Positions 1-10,203 of a stretch of 64,000 nt of DNA are shown in pieces. The notes beneath the pieces were generated by a model. The model searched no databases and was not told the origin of the DNA. It saw only the letters and a program-made list of their open reading frames with translations. Every line of letters starts with the position of its first letter. Within the stretch, counting starts at the first letter, position 1. The stretch comes from Anabaena catenula FACHB-362 (lineage in GTDB: Bacteria; Cyanobacteriota; Cyanobacteriia; Cyanobacteriales; Nostocaceae). The stretch is from the NCBI RefSeq assembly GCF_014698735.1, contig NZ_JACJTQ010000004.1, forward strand, positions 62,001-126,000, given 5' to 3'. Both the position numbers and the translations under genes were made by a program.

Positions 1-2
1 TG

Positions 3-515
3 ACTAGAGCCGAAGCAGGTGAACTAGATTATAAACCTCAATTAATCAATGTGGAAAACTTTTGTTTGAATCTGCTGGAAGATGTGCAGATGTTTAGTCG
101 CACAAATCATATTATAAAGTTCATCAAGCATGGTCAATCTTTTCGTGCTAATCTAGATGAAAAATTGCTGTACTCTATTCTTAGTAATTTACTTTTAAAT
201 GCCATCAAATACTCATCACCTGGGGGTAACATCTACTTGGTTTTAAATTCTCAACTAGATGCTACTATCTTTCAGGTGATAGATGAAGGTATAGGCATTT
301 CCCCATCAGAACAGGCTAGGCTTTATGAACCTTTTTATCGGTCTGAAAATGTTGAAGGTATTGTCGGAACTGGGTTAGGATTACCAATTGTGAAAAAATG
401 TGTAGAAAGACATCAGGGAGAAATTTTTGTGGAAAGTAAAGTTGGAGTAGGAACAACTTTTACTGTGAAAATTCCTATAGCTAGAGAACAGGGAATAGAA
501 AAGAAGTTATTGTAA
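3..515 (+). CDS. Sensor histidine kinase, C-terminal part (cut by window start)
   Basis: This is the C-terminal end of a two-component sensor histidine kinase. The reading frame is open from the first bases, so the true start lies upstream; a GTG at 51 is internal. The visible part begins in the dimerisation helix (RAEAG) and continues into the HATPase_c ATP-binding domain. That domain shows the N box (NLLLNAIKYS), the G1 box (DEGIGI), the F box (EPFYRS) and the G2 box (GTGLGLPI). The sensory region and the phospho-accepting histidine are outside the window, so the signal is unknown. No response regulator lies downstream; the next gene is convergent. Confidence 0.9.
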   Translation, partial: TRAEAGELDYKPQLINVENFCLNLLEDVQMFSRTNHIIKFIKHGQSFRANLDEKLLYSILSNLLLNAIKYSSPGGNIYLVLNSQLDATIFQVIDEGIGISPSEQARLYEPFYRSENVEGIVGTGLGLPIVKKCVERHQGEIFVESKVGVGTTFTVKIPIAREQGIEKKLL

Positions 516-526
516 GTAATTAGCCA

Positions 527-545
527 AAGATGATTTCATCATCTT
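527..545. terminator. Hairpin between convergent genes
   Basis: A perfect 8-bp inverted repeat (AAGATGAT / ATCATCTT) with a 3-nt loop lies between the histidine kinase stop and the convergent amidase. It overlaps the amidase stop codon. It could act as a compact bidirectional terminator, but there is no clear T-run on either side. Confidence 0.45.
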
Positions 546-2292
546 ACTTAACAGTTTTAAACCACTCTGTCACCCCATCCGCTAAAGTCTTCGCCATTTT
601 CTTTTGTTCCTCTGGGTTCACTACCTCTTCAAACTCATAGGGATTACTCATAAAACCCAATTCCAATAATACCGCAGGTGCAACAGAGGGACGAGTCAGG
701 GCTAAATTATTCCAAAAAACGCCATAGGAAGGTTTACGAAGTTTGTTAACTACGTAATTTTGTAAAAATATTGCGAGATTATGTGATTGAGGATGATACC
801 AAAAACTACCGAAACCCTTGGTTTTTTCGGCATTACCATCATCAGGTAAGGAATTGTAATGGATAGAAAGAGCGATCGCAGGTTCTTCTTTACTAATTAT
901 CTCCTGACGTTCTACCAAAGACACATCCCCCCGATCATCTTCCCTTGTCATCACCACCTTTGCACCACGCTGCACCAACTCATCCCGCAGTAATTTAGAA
1001 ACTATCAAATTTACATCTTTTTCTAAATATCCCGTTGGACCACTTGCACCAGATTCCTTACCACCATGTCCCGGATCAAGTAAGATTTTGATGCCAGACA
1101 AGGGTTTTCTATTGTGAATATTCGGTGCATGACGCAAACTCAATACCAGGGTTGTGTTGTCGTATCTCAGCTTATAGCCCCACTGTTGGAACTTTTTGAG
1201 GTTAAAAGTGTACTTTACCTGACCAGGATTCACCTGTTGCCAATCCAGGCGAGAAATTAGGGGGTCATCATCCAGACGAATTGTATCTGTTTGGGCAGTG
1301 GTATTGTAGAGAGTGAGGCTAAAAGTGCTATTTCCCTGTTCCACACTTACAGGCACAGGCACTTGCAAGGGAAAACGCATCTCCGTTACTCCAGCTAATT
1401 GACGATAGCCCACACTGCGAATTACTGTTTGTGGGGGAACTGCACCGGGGAGAATTTTGGTTTCTTTACTATTAATCCAAGCCCCATAATCTAACCGTAA
1501 CCAATCACCTTCTGTCCCTGTGACGGTTGCCCTTGTTCCTTGAGGTAGGGGTGTCAGTCGAGAATAATCGCTACTTGCCCCCGTGCGGGCTACACCTGAT
1601 GCTGCTGTTACTTCGACAACTGCTAACCGTTCTGGTGCTAAAATCTGCACTTTTCCCAAACCAAGTTGGGTGATTGTCTGACCCTTCAATGTCAAACTAA
1701 ATAGAGGTTTTCCCAAATCCCCAGCATTGGCGATGGTTGTACAACCTTGGTATTTGCTAATACCAGAAATAGTAGCCTGATTGCGCCCTGTTAAAATGCT
1801 GGAATTAGCAGGTAATTGTGCTTGTGGTGATTGTGGTGACAAGGGAATACTTTGATTAGCCAACTTCACTGAGACAGTAGCTTGAGGAGGTGCGATCGCA
1901 CTAAAACAAATCAATTCTCCGGGTAATCTAGCAATATCAACAGCAGGAGTTAGAGAATCTTTAGCAAAACCTAACCCATCTGGTAACTGAGGTTGAGTAG
2001 AAAGCCTTGTTACCTTCACCTCTCGTTCTTGATTTTGGTAGCGAACTTTAAATATATTCTCTCCCAACTGCAAAGGGAAACTAGGGGCAAAATGACCAGA
2101 CTGACTGCGGGTGATAGGTTGACCATTGATCAAGACCTGTCCATCTGGTGGTGCTGTACCGATAAAAAATATTTTTTCTGTACTGGTTTGGTGGTTTGCT
2201 GGGGGATAAACCACTAAAAATGATGGTTGTGCCAAGGACTCGGAGGAGGTGAAAATAAAGCTAAATATTGCTAATCCTAAAAGTTTTTTCAC
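544..2292 (-). CDS. Secreted N-acetylmuramoyl-L-alanine amidase, copy 1
   Basis: Predicted zinc-dependent amidase that cuts the bond between N-acetylmuramic acid and L-alanine in peptidoglycan, acting outside the plasma membrane. A signal peptide covers about residues 1-21. An Ig-like beta region follows (about 25-95), then a bacterial SH3 domain (about 225-285), a beta-rich AMIN-like stretch (about 290-385) and the Amidase_3 catalytic domain (about 398-582). The domain has DPGHGG, the glutamate in EKDVN, SIHYN and the catalytic glutamate in LELGFMSN. The start is GTG at 2292, directly before the lysine-rich signal-peptide n-region. The next gene upstream is a diverged copy with the same architecture. 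Family call is firm; the exact role (septum, cell separation or turnover) cannot be read. Confidence 0.88.
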   Translation of the reverse strand: MKKLLGLAIFSFIFTSSESLAQPSFLVVYPPANHQTSTEKIFFIGTAPPDGQVLINGQPITRSQSGHFAPSFPLQLGENIFKVRYQNQEREVKVTRLSTQPQLPDGLGFAKDSLTPAVDIARLPGELICFSAIAPPQATVSVKLANQSIPLSPQSPQAQLPANSSILTGRNQATISGISKYQGCTTIANAGDLGKPLFSLTLKGQTITQLGLGKVQILAPERLAVVEVTAASGVARTGASSDYSRLTPLPQGTRATVTGTEGDWLRLDYGAWINSKETKILPGAVPPQTVIRSVGYRQLAGVTEMRFPLQVPVPVSVEQGNSTFSLTLYNTTAQTDTIRLDDDPLISRLDWQQVNPGQVKYTFNLKKFQQWGYKLRYDNTTLVLSLRHAPNIHNRKPLSGIKILLDPGHGGKESGASGPTGYLEKDVNLIVSKLLRDELVQRGAKVVMTREDDRGDVSLVERQEIISKEEPAIALSIHYNSLPDDGNAEKTKGFGSFWYHPQSHNLAIFLQNYVVNKLRKPSYGVFWNNLALTRPSVAPAVLLELGFMSNPYEFEEVVNPEEQKKMAKTLADGVTEWFKTVK

Positions 2293-2376
2293 AGCAAAAA
2301 TACAAAAGATTTAATGATAGTAACTCGATGAGAAGGAATCTATTTTTAGAAGTTTCTGACTGCCTTCTAACTCTTC

Positions 2377-2418
2377 CTCCTAACTCCTGACTCCTGACTC
2401 CTGACTTCTGACTCCTAC
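2377..2418. repeat. Heptanucleotide tandem repeat (CTCCTGA), 6 units
   Basis: Six adjacent 7-bp units with consensus CTCCTGA; three are identical and the others differ at one or two positions. The array sits in the 150-bp gap between the two amidase genes. Such short tandem heptamers are typical of filamentous cyanobacterial genomes. Confidence 0.85.
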
Positions 2419-2448
2419 TCTTAACCAAAAAAACTTTTTCATCAAGCC

Positions 2449-4203
2449 TTATTTCACCATCTTAAACCACTCAGTCACCCCATCAGCCAACGTCTTCGCG
2501 ATTTTCCTCTGTTGTTGAGGGTTGACTATCTCCTCAAACTCTTTCAGATTACTCATCAACCGAAATTCTAATAATACCGCAGGTGCAGCTGAGGGACGAG
2601 TCAGGGCTAAATTATTCCAAAACACCCCATAGGAAGGTTCACGGTATTTGTTAACCACGTAATTATGTAAAAATACTGTGGGGCTGTGTGCTTGGGGATG
2701 ATACCAAAAACTCACCAAACCCCTAGTCTTTTCGGCATTACTATCATCAGCTAAAAAATTGTAATGGATAGAAAGAGCGATCGCAGGTTCTTCTTTACTA
2801 ATTATCTCCTGACGTTCCACTAAAGAAACATCCTGATCATCCTCCCTTGTCATCACCACCTTAGCCCCCCGCTGCACCAACTCATCCCGCAGTAATTTAG
2901 AAACTACCAAATTGACATCTTTTGCTAAATATCCCGGCGGTCCACTTGAACCAGATTCTTTACCACCATGTCCCGGATCGAGTACAATTTTGATGCCAGA
3001 TAGAGGCAGGCGTTTTCTGTGTTCAAGATGCGGTGGATGACGTAAAGTTAACACCAGGGTTGTATTGTCGTATTTCAGCTTATACCCCCATTGTTGGAGC
3101 TTTTTGAGGTTAAAGGTGTATTTGACCTGACCAGGAGCCACCTGTTGCCAATCTAGGCGAGAGATGAGAGGGTTATCATCTAAGCGAATGGTGTCTGTTT
3201 GGGCAGTGGTATTGTAGAGAGTGAGAGTAAAAGTTCGATCATCGCCTTGTTCCACACTCACAGGTACAGCAACTTGTAATGGAAAAATTATCTCTGTTGC
3301 TCCAGCTAGTTGACGATAACCTACACTGCGAATTACTGTTTGTGGTGGAACAGCACCGGGTAGAATTTTGGTTTCTTTGCTATTAATCCAACCCCCATAG
3401 TCTAAGCGTAACCAATCACCTTCTCTGCCTGTAACTGTTGCCCTTGTCCCTTTTGGTAGCGGTGTGAGTCGTGAATAATCTGTACTAGGTCCAGTCCGAG
3501 CCACACCTGATGCTACTGTCACCTCAGTAACTGGCAGTTTTGCAGGTGTAAGAATTTGAATTTTGCCCTGACCAAGTTGAATAGCAGTATTACCATTCAA
3601 TGTCAAACTAAATTGAGGTTGTCCCAAATCAGCAGCATTGGCCACTGTTGTGCAGCCTTGATATTTGCTAGGACTAGAAGGAGTTGGCTGATTTCTTCCC
3701 GTTAGTACAGCTGAATTAGCAGGTAATTGCGCCTGTGGTGGTTGTGGTGACAAGGGAATGGTTTGGTTAGCCAGCTTCACAGAGACAATAGCTTGAGGAG
3801 GTGCAATAGCACCAAAACAAATCAATTCTCCGGGTAATCTAGCAATATCAGCCGGAGGAGTCAGAGAATCCTTTGCAAAGCCTAATCCCTGTGGTAATTC
3901 TGGCTGGGTAGAAAGCCTTGTTACCTTCACCTCTCGTTCTTGATTTTGGTAAGTGACTCTAAACAGATTCTCCCCCACCTGTAAGGGTAAACTTGGCGAA
4001 AAATGACCAGTTTTGCTACGGCTAATTGGCTTACCATTAATGAGAACTTGCCCATTGGCTGGTGCTGTAGCAATAAAAAATATTTTTTCTGTACTGGTTT
4101 GGTAGTTTGTTGGGGGAAAAACTACTACAAGAGAGGTTTGTGCTTTGGCCACTGAGGAGGTGAAGAGAAAGTTAAATACTACTAATACTAATAGTTTGTT
4201 CAC
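2449..4203 (-). CDS. Secreted N-acetylmuramoyl-L-alanine amidase, copy 2
   Basis: Tandem paralogue of the downstream amidase, with the same order: signal peptide, Ig-like region, SH3b, beta-rich region, Amidase_3. The zinc-site motifs DPGHGG, AKDVN and SIHYN and the catalytic glutamate are kept. The conserved motif after that glutamate differs: LEFRLMSN here against LELGFMSN in copy 1, so a normally conserved glycine is arginine. The segment after SIHYN also differs. I chose the GTG at 4203 because it aligns with the GTG start of copy 1; an upstream TTG at 4245 would add 14 residues that spoil the signal peptide. The changes suggest relaxed constraint or a specialised or weakened enzyme. Confidence 0.85.
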   Translation of the reverse strand: MNKLLVLVVFNFLFTSSVAKAQTSLVVVFPPTNYQTSTEKIFFIATAPANGQVLINGKPISRSKTGHFSPSLPLQVGENLFRVTYQNQEREVKVTRLSTQPELPQGLGFAKDSLTPPADIARLPGELICFGAIAPPQAIVSVKLANQTIPLSPQPPQAQLPANSAVLTGRNQPTPSSPSKYQGCTTVANAADLGQPQFSLTLNGNTAIQLGQGKIQILTPAKLPVTEVTVASGVARTGPSTDYSRLTPLPKGTRATVTGREGDWLRLDYGGWINSKETKILPGAVPPQTVIRSVGYRQLAGATEIIFPLQVAVPVSVEQGDDRTFTLTLYNTTAQTDTIRLDDNPLISRLDWQQVAPGQVKYTFNLKKLQQWGYKLKYDNTTLVLTLRHPPHLEHRKRLPLSGIKIVLDPGHGGKESGSSGPPGYLAKDVNLVVSKLLRDELVQRGAKVVMTREDDQDVSLVERQEIISKEEPAIALSIHYNFLADDSNAEKTRGLVSFWYHPQAHSPTVFLHNYVVNKYREPSYGVFWNNLALTRPSAAPAVLLEFRLMSNLKEFEEIVNPQQQRKIAKTLADGVTEWFKMVK

Positions 4204-6161
<1,958 letters not shown>

Positions 6162-6166
6162 GGACT

Positions 6167-6284
6167 GTTGATACAAAATACAAAATATAGCAGAATAGGC
6201 GTAAAAGTCTGTTTTTATCTGGGTTTGATGCTCAGTTTATGTCAACACCTTACTTGGCAACCGCTATATGTATTTTGTATCAAC
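6167..6284. repeat. MITE-like element with inverted ends after pyrG
   Basis: The two ends of this 118-bp stretch are inverted copies. The left begins GTTGATACAAAATACA and runs to a TATAGC; the right is GCTATATGTATTTTGTATCAAC. About 70 bp of non-repeated sequence lie between. It has no ORF of note and starts 5 bp after the pyrG stop. It may be a small non-autonomous element or a large transcript-end hairpin. Confidence 0.5.
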
Positions 6285-6410
6285 TTTAAAAGTGAAACGG
6301 TAATCACGTAGAATTTGGGAAAAAAACTCAAAATCAAAAAAAAATTTGCAGCTATACTGGGTAAAATTACTTTTAGGAGAGGCAATTATAGTCAGTGTTG
6401 AGGCAAATTT

Positions 6411-6836
6411 GTGGCTTATTGGGTAAAAATACAAGACCAAAGGAAAGAATATGTAATTAACTTTGACTGTGTAAATGTTTTTTGTTATGAAAAGAACGGT
6501 AGACTTACCTTTTGGGTACCGAATAGTTCCATAACTATAGTAATTAACCCCCATAGTAATGGGGAAGATTATCAGAAGATTTCGGAATATATACAGTATG
6601 CCCAAGGACTAGAATTAGAGAGTACTTATTGGGTAACAATAACTTACGACAGAAAAGAATATATTATTAATCTCAACTGTATTAGTTCTTTTTGTTATGA
6701 AGAGAACGGCAGGATAAGTTTTTGGTTGCCGGATGTTAGTTTCCCTATTATCATCAACCCCGTAAGTAATCCAGAATCTTACGAAAAGGTTGTACAATAC
6801 CTCAAAAAACATACAGGTTATTCTTTGCCTGATTGA
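6411..6836 (+). CDS. Small protein made of two tandem copies of one domain
   Basis: I do not recognise this 141-residue protein. It consists of two clearly homologous halves of about 65-70 residues. Shared blocks are YWV.I...RKEY.IN near the start, FCYE.NGR.(T/S)FW in the middle, and (I/V)INP.SN...Y.K....YI/L at the end. No signal peptide or membrane helix is seen. The aromatic, strand-like pattern suggests two small beta domains each ending in a helix. GTG at 6411 is the start, with GAGG about 10 bases upstream. Base composition resembles its neighbours. Function is unknown. Confidence 0.75.
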   Translation: MAYWVKIQDQRKEYVINFDCVNVFCYEKNGRLTFWVPNSSITIVINPHSNGEDYQKISEYIQYAQGLELESTYWVTITYDRKEYIINLNCISSFCYEENGRISFWLPDVSFPIIINPVSNPESYEKVVQYLKKHTGYSLPD

Positions 6837-6931
6837 CTAAGAACTTACTCAACACCAAAGAAAAATACTGCATTGAAATAAATATAAACTCAACAATAAC
6901 ACATAAGTCATTAAAATAAACAGGATTTTTT

Positions 6932-7426
6932 ATGAGTGCATCTCGGACATTAAAACAGTTAAAAGCAGAATTGATCACACCAGAGAATTTTCAGCGTTAT
7001 GGACAGGTGATATTTTCTAGTGGAGACGGGAAAGCTTTTGATGCAGAAGATGCACATTTAAATTTACAAAATGGCATTCCCCGCTTTTATATTATGCGAC
7101 TGCACAACAAAGGCCGGAAGTTTCATAAAATTACTCGTCATGAACAATGTACTCAATGTTTGGGTTCTTTAGAAGGTAAAGATTGGTTAATGGCAGTTTG
7201 TCCACCTGATAATGATATTAATGAACCTCGATTAGAAGAAATTGCTGTTTTCCGCATTCCAGGAAATTGTTTTATTAAGTTAGAGGTAGGAACTTGGCAC
7301 GCGGGGCCTTATTTTGACCATGAGTTTGTAGATTTTTATAATTTGGAGTTGAGTGATACGAATGTAGTTGATCATTTCACTCATGATTTTATGAACAGTC
7401 ATCAATTAGAGTTTGAGATGGTGTGA
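6932..7426 (+). CDS. Ureidoglycolate lyase (AllA) family cupin
   Basis: A 164-residue single-domain protein of the AllA/ureidoglycolate lyase family, a cupin that in purine breakdown splits ureidoglycolate into glyoxylate and urea. Typical features are the opening LKAELITPENFQRYGQVI, the histidine-containing segment ITRHEQCTQCL, and the GTWHAGPYF block. No other allantoin or urea genes are nearby, so the physiological substrate is uncertain; many cyanobacterial members are annotated by fold only. ATG at 6932 is the first start in frame. It seems monocistronic. Confidence 0.8.
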   Translation: MSASRTLKQLKAELITPENFQRYGQVIFSSGDGKAFDAEDAHLNLQNGIPRFYIMRLHNKGRKFHKITRHEQCTQCLGSLEGKDWLMAVCPPDNDINEPRLEEIAVFRIPGNCFIKLEVGTWHAGPYFDHEFVDFYNLELSDTNVVDHFTHDFMNSHQLEFEMV

Positions 7427-7549
7427 AGGAAACCGTAATTCAAGAATTCAGATTCATTTATGCTTTTCAAGAAAGTGGCAATTTTGAATATATATAGATA
7501 TGAATGTATGTTAAAATTGGATTACCATAAATAGTGGAAAATTATTTCA

Positions 7550-7807
7550 ATGGAAATTACTAAACTGTCCAGTCAAGGTCAAGTTACTATTCCCCAAGTT
7601 TTAAGAGATGAGTATCATTGGCAAGATGGCCAAGAATTAATAATCATTAATGTGGGTGATGGAATTTTATTAAAGCCTAAAAAAACTTTTCCAGAAACAA
7701 AATTAGATGATGTTGCTGGTTGTTTGAATTATCAAGGAAAAGCCAAAACAATTGAAGAAATGGATCAAGCGATTGCTCAGGGGATAGAAGAATTATGGCA
7801 TCAATGA
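7550..7807 (+). CDS. AbrB/MazE-type antitoxin (VapB-like)
   Basis: An 85-residue protein whose first 45 residues form an AbrB/SpoVT swapped-hairpin DNA-binding domain (KLSSQGQVTIPQVLRDEY...G..LII). The acidic, helical tail is expected to wrap the partner toxin. Its 3' end overlaps the PIN toxin gene, the usual order for an antitoxin that represses its own operon. Its stop TGA overlaps an ATG of the toxin frame as ATGA, so translational coupling is likely. Confidence 0.88.
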   Translation: MEITKLSSQGQVTIPQVLRDEYHWQDGQELIIINVGDGILLKPKKTFPETKLDDVAGCLNYQGKAKTIEEMDQAIAQGIEELWHQ

Positions 7808-8199
7808 TTGCTGTTGATACTAATATTATTGTTAGATTTATTACTAAAGATGATGAACTACAGTATCAACAAAGTTTAGCATTATTCAAAAATAAAAATA
7901 TTTTTATTCCTGATACTGTTATCTTAGAAACTGAATGGGTATTAAGGTTTGCTTACAAGTTTAAACCTTTAGAGATTTGTCAGGGTTTTAGAAAAGTTTT
8001 TGGTTTACCTAATGTTTATTTAACTAATGAAAAGTTAATTTTACAAATTATTGAATGGCATGAAAATGGTCTAGATTTCGCAGATGCTTTTCATTTAGCT
8101 TCTAGTAATCATTGTTTAGAATTTTATACTTTTGATGAAAAATTTATTAAAAAGTCTCAGAGTTTATCTAATTCAACAGTCAAAAAGCCTGATTTGTAA
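7795..8199 (+). CDS. PIN-domain toxin (VapC-like)
   Basis: A PIN-domain ribonuclease, predicted toxin of the pair with the preceding AbrB-type antitoxin. The acidic active-site residues are visible: Asp in AVDTN near the start, Glu in ILETEW, Asp in GLDFADAFHL and Asp in YTFDEKF. VapC toxins cut tRNA or rRNA when freed from antitoxin. Two starts are possible: ATG at 7795, preceded by AGAAG at good spacing, or ATG at 7804, which overlaps the antitoxin stop as ATGA. The first is used here. Confidence 0.87.
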   Translation: MASMIAVDTNIIVRFITKDDELQYQQSLALFKNKNIFIPDTVILETEWVLRFAYKFKPLEICQGFRKVFGLPNVYLTNEKLILQIIEWHENGLDFADAFHLASSNHCLEFYTFDEKFIKKSQSLSNSTVKKPDL

Positions 8200-8275
8200 A
8201 TTAGTATATTTAAAGCGATTCCTACGGAGCGCTTCGCTATCGCATTCCTAACTCTCTACACAAAATAGCAATCTT

Positions 8276-8364
8276 GACCTCTCCCCCAACCCCTCTCCTT
8301 GTAGGAGAGGGGAGTAAGATTTCTCCCCCTTCCCTCGTAGGGAAGGGGGCTGGGGGGTTAGGTC
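8276..8364. repeat. Cyanobacterial dispersed palindromic repeat
   Basis: An 89-bp element whose ends are inverted copies (GACCTCTCCCCCAACCCC... against ...TGGGGGGTTAGGTC). It carries two internal hairpins, TCTCCTTGTAGGAGA and CCCTTCCCTCGTAGGGAAGGG. It lies between the convergent toxin and DUF262 genes, so it may also end transcription. A shorter repeat (GGAGCGCTTCGCTATCGC) lies just upstream at about 8228. Confidence 0.75.
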
Positions 8365-8386
8365 TGTTTGGGATGTTGGAATAATT

Positions 8387-10060
8387 TTATTCTCTAGGCC
8401 AAACTTTAATAGCTATCCCAGCCAAGTATTCTGCACGGTTTTTAATTGCTTCTTCATTCCAAGAATCTAGTCTCACTAACCATCTATTCAAAGATAAATT
8501 ACTATCTTTGAAATAGTTCAATTTATCGGAGAAGGGTTTATTACCCATTTCAGAGTTATAGCCTGTTAATGTGAGATTACCTAAAGTATGTAACAATTTT
8601 TTATGCACAGAACTAGCATTTCCTCCCAACATAGTCTTCCATTCTGGAGTTAATGTCTGAGGCATTATATGTTCAATAGTCACTGTGTTAGGATCAACTG
8701 TTTCTTTATTTAGATATGATTCTAAACTCGATAATAAAAGCTTTGTTCTTTCTTTAGTACCTGAAGTATATATACTTTTACCAAGTATTCCTTTCAATAA
8801 TTCATTATCATCAGGCCATGCCTTTTTTTCATCATACCTTTTAAATACTTGCTTCAATCCATTCACTAAATCGTTCTTATCTTGTTTCACTACCTCAGAG
8901 TATAAAGAAGTGAAAACTGTTCCCAGAATATTAGTGGGGATACCTACTAACAACCGACGTACAAAATACGATTCTAAACAACTTAAAATTTCCAAAAATT
9001 GTTCGATTGTGATTGATTCTTGTTCGTATTGATGATATATATTAAGTAGAAAAATATGACAAGTTGTAAATTCTAATTTTCTTAACCTTTCAAACCTTTC
9101 CCTTAAATCAATATTTGGTTCTTTATGAGGAAAATTTAATCTCTGGTAGTATTCTGTAAATTGTATAAGTTGATTTAACTCATCCTTTACGCCATTAGTC
9201 GAATTCTCAAAAAGGTTTTTAATAATTTTATAAATTTCTTTCTGATTAACTACTTGACCATCTTTACGTGCATAGAAGTAAAAAGCAGTTGTTAGTTCTG
9301 TAGTGTATTCTTCTTCTCCCATACTGCGCTGGAAATTTTTTATAAAAGGCAGCCATTTTTCATCATATATTTTTTGTCGTTCATCAGCATCTAATTTCAT
9401 AAATATATAATTACGCACTAAATCAACTTGAGTTAGTTCTTGTCCTTTATTATTTAAGCTTTCAAATATTAAGTATGGATTATCTTTTTCCTCAGTAGTT
9501 ATAGTTACTATCATGAGTCTTTCAAGAATTATATTTTTCAATTTTATGCAATCAATAGAATCATTAGATTTTTTTATTTTTTCATCAAAAAAATGATAAG
9601 ATTCGTATATCTTACCTTCTTTTTTTATAAGTTCATCTCCTTTAATAAGAGTCTGATATATTTGACGATCACTTTGTGTTGGTAAAACTTTATAAAAGTT
9701 ATCATTACTTTCAAATTGATTAATTAAATATGATACCTGAATTTTATCCGCCTCTTTTGGATCTGTCTTTTTCAGACGATTTCGTAAAAGTGCCAAGAGA
9801 ATTGTTAATGTGGTAAGGCGTTGTTGTCCATCTATCACTAAAAAAGGTGATATACTGCCTGGTACTCCTGGTAAGGATTGAGTCACTATAGAACCTAAAA
9901 AATAAGAATCTTCTACTTTGTCATTGTATATACTTATCAAATCATCCCAGAGAGTTTGCCAGTTCTTTTTTTCCCAAGAGTATGATCTTTGAAAAAGCGG
10001 AATTTGATACTGTATAGTAGAGTCTAGTAAGCGGCGTAGAGCAACGTGATTTACTTGCAT
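8387..10060 (-). CDS. DUF262/DUF1524 protein, fused GmrSD-type restriction nuclease
   Basis: Predicted modification-dependent (type IV) restriction enzyme or related antiviral protein. The N-terminal DUF262 domain has the GmrS signature: IPLFQRSYSWEKKNW, then VIDGQQRLTTLTILLALLR, the ParB/Srx-like nucleotide-hydrolysing motif. The C-terminal DUF1524 domain has the HNH-type nuclease signature (TIEHIMPQTL, then HTLGNLTLTGYNS and the GNKPFSDK end). Both halves are in one chain of 557 residues. The start is ATG at 10060, with AAGGA 7 bases upstream; a longer frame to 10102 lacks such a site. No methyltransferase or partner is next to it. Known relatives act on phage DNA with modified cytosines; the target here is unknown. 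Confidence 0.85.
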   Translation of the reverse strand: MQVNHVALRRLLDSTIQYQIPLFQRSYSWEKKNWQTLWDDLISIYNDKVEDSYFLGSIVTQSLPGVPGSISPFLVIDGQQRLTTLTILLALLRNRLKKTDPKEADKIQVSYLINQFESNDNFYKVLPTQSDRQIYQTLIKGDELIKKEGKIYESYHFFDEKIKKSNDSIDCIKLKNIILERLMIVTITTEEKDNPYLIFESLNNKGQELTQVDLVRNYIFMKLDADERQKIYDEKWLPFIKNFQRSMGEEEYTTELTTAFYFYARKDGQVVNQKEIYKIIKNLFENSTNGVKDELNQLIQFTEYYQRLNFPHKEPNIDLRERFERLRKLEFTTCHIFLLNIYHQYEQESITIEQFLEILSCLESYFVRRLLVGIPTNILGTVFTSLYSEVVKQDKNDLVNGLKQVFKRYDEKKAWPDDNELLKGILGKSIYTSGTKERTKLLLSSLESYLNKETVDPNTVTIEHIMPQTLTPEWKTMLGGNASSVHKKLLHTLGNLTLTGYNSEMGNKPFSDKLNYFKDSNLSLNRWLVRLDSWNEEAIKNRAEYLAGIAIKVWPRE

Positions 10061-10171
10061 ATAAAGTCCTTTGACTTGTTTGTTTATATACAATAATATC
10101 AATAATTGTGCTGCTATTATTAGGTTAATTGTGTAAAATTATATGTACTTGTATGACAAAAATTTATTCAA

Positions 10172-10193
10172 GGTGAGTCCATCACGACTCACC
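10172..10193 (-). terminator. Hairpin after acnB
   Basis: A perfect 8-bp stem (GGTGAGTC / GACTCACC) with a 6-nt loop lies 10 bases past the acnB stop. On the acnB strand it is followed by an A/T-rich tract with a run of five T. Probable terminator. Confidence 0.6.
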
Positions 10194-10203
10194 CTAACCT
10201 ATA

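Noticed and set aside
6264-6812. Two minus-strand ORFs opposite the duplicated-domain gene
   Set aside because: They mirror the real plus-strand gene (including its duplication) and have no ribosome sites or domains.
8276-8364. CRISPR-like repeat appearance near the VapBC pair
   Set aside because: The units are palindromic pieces of one element, not regular repeats with unique spacers. No CRISPR array or cas gene is seen in the window.
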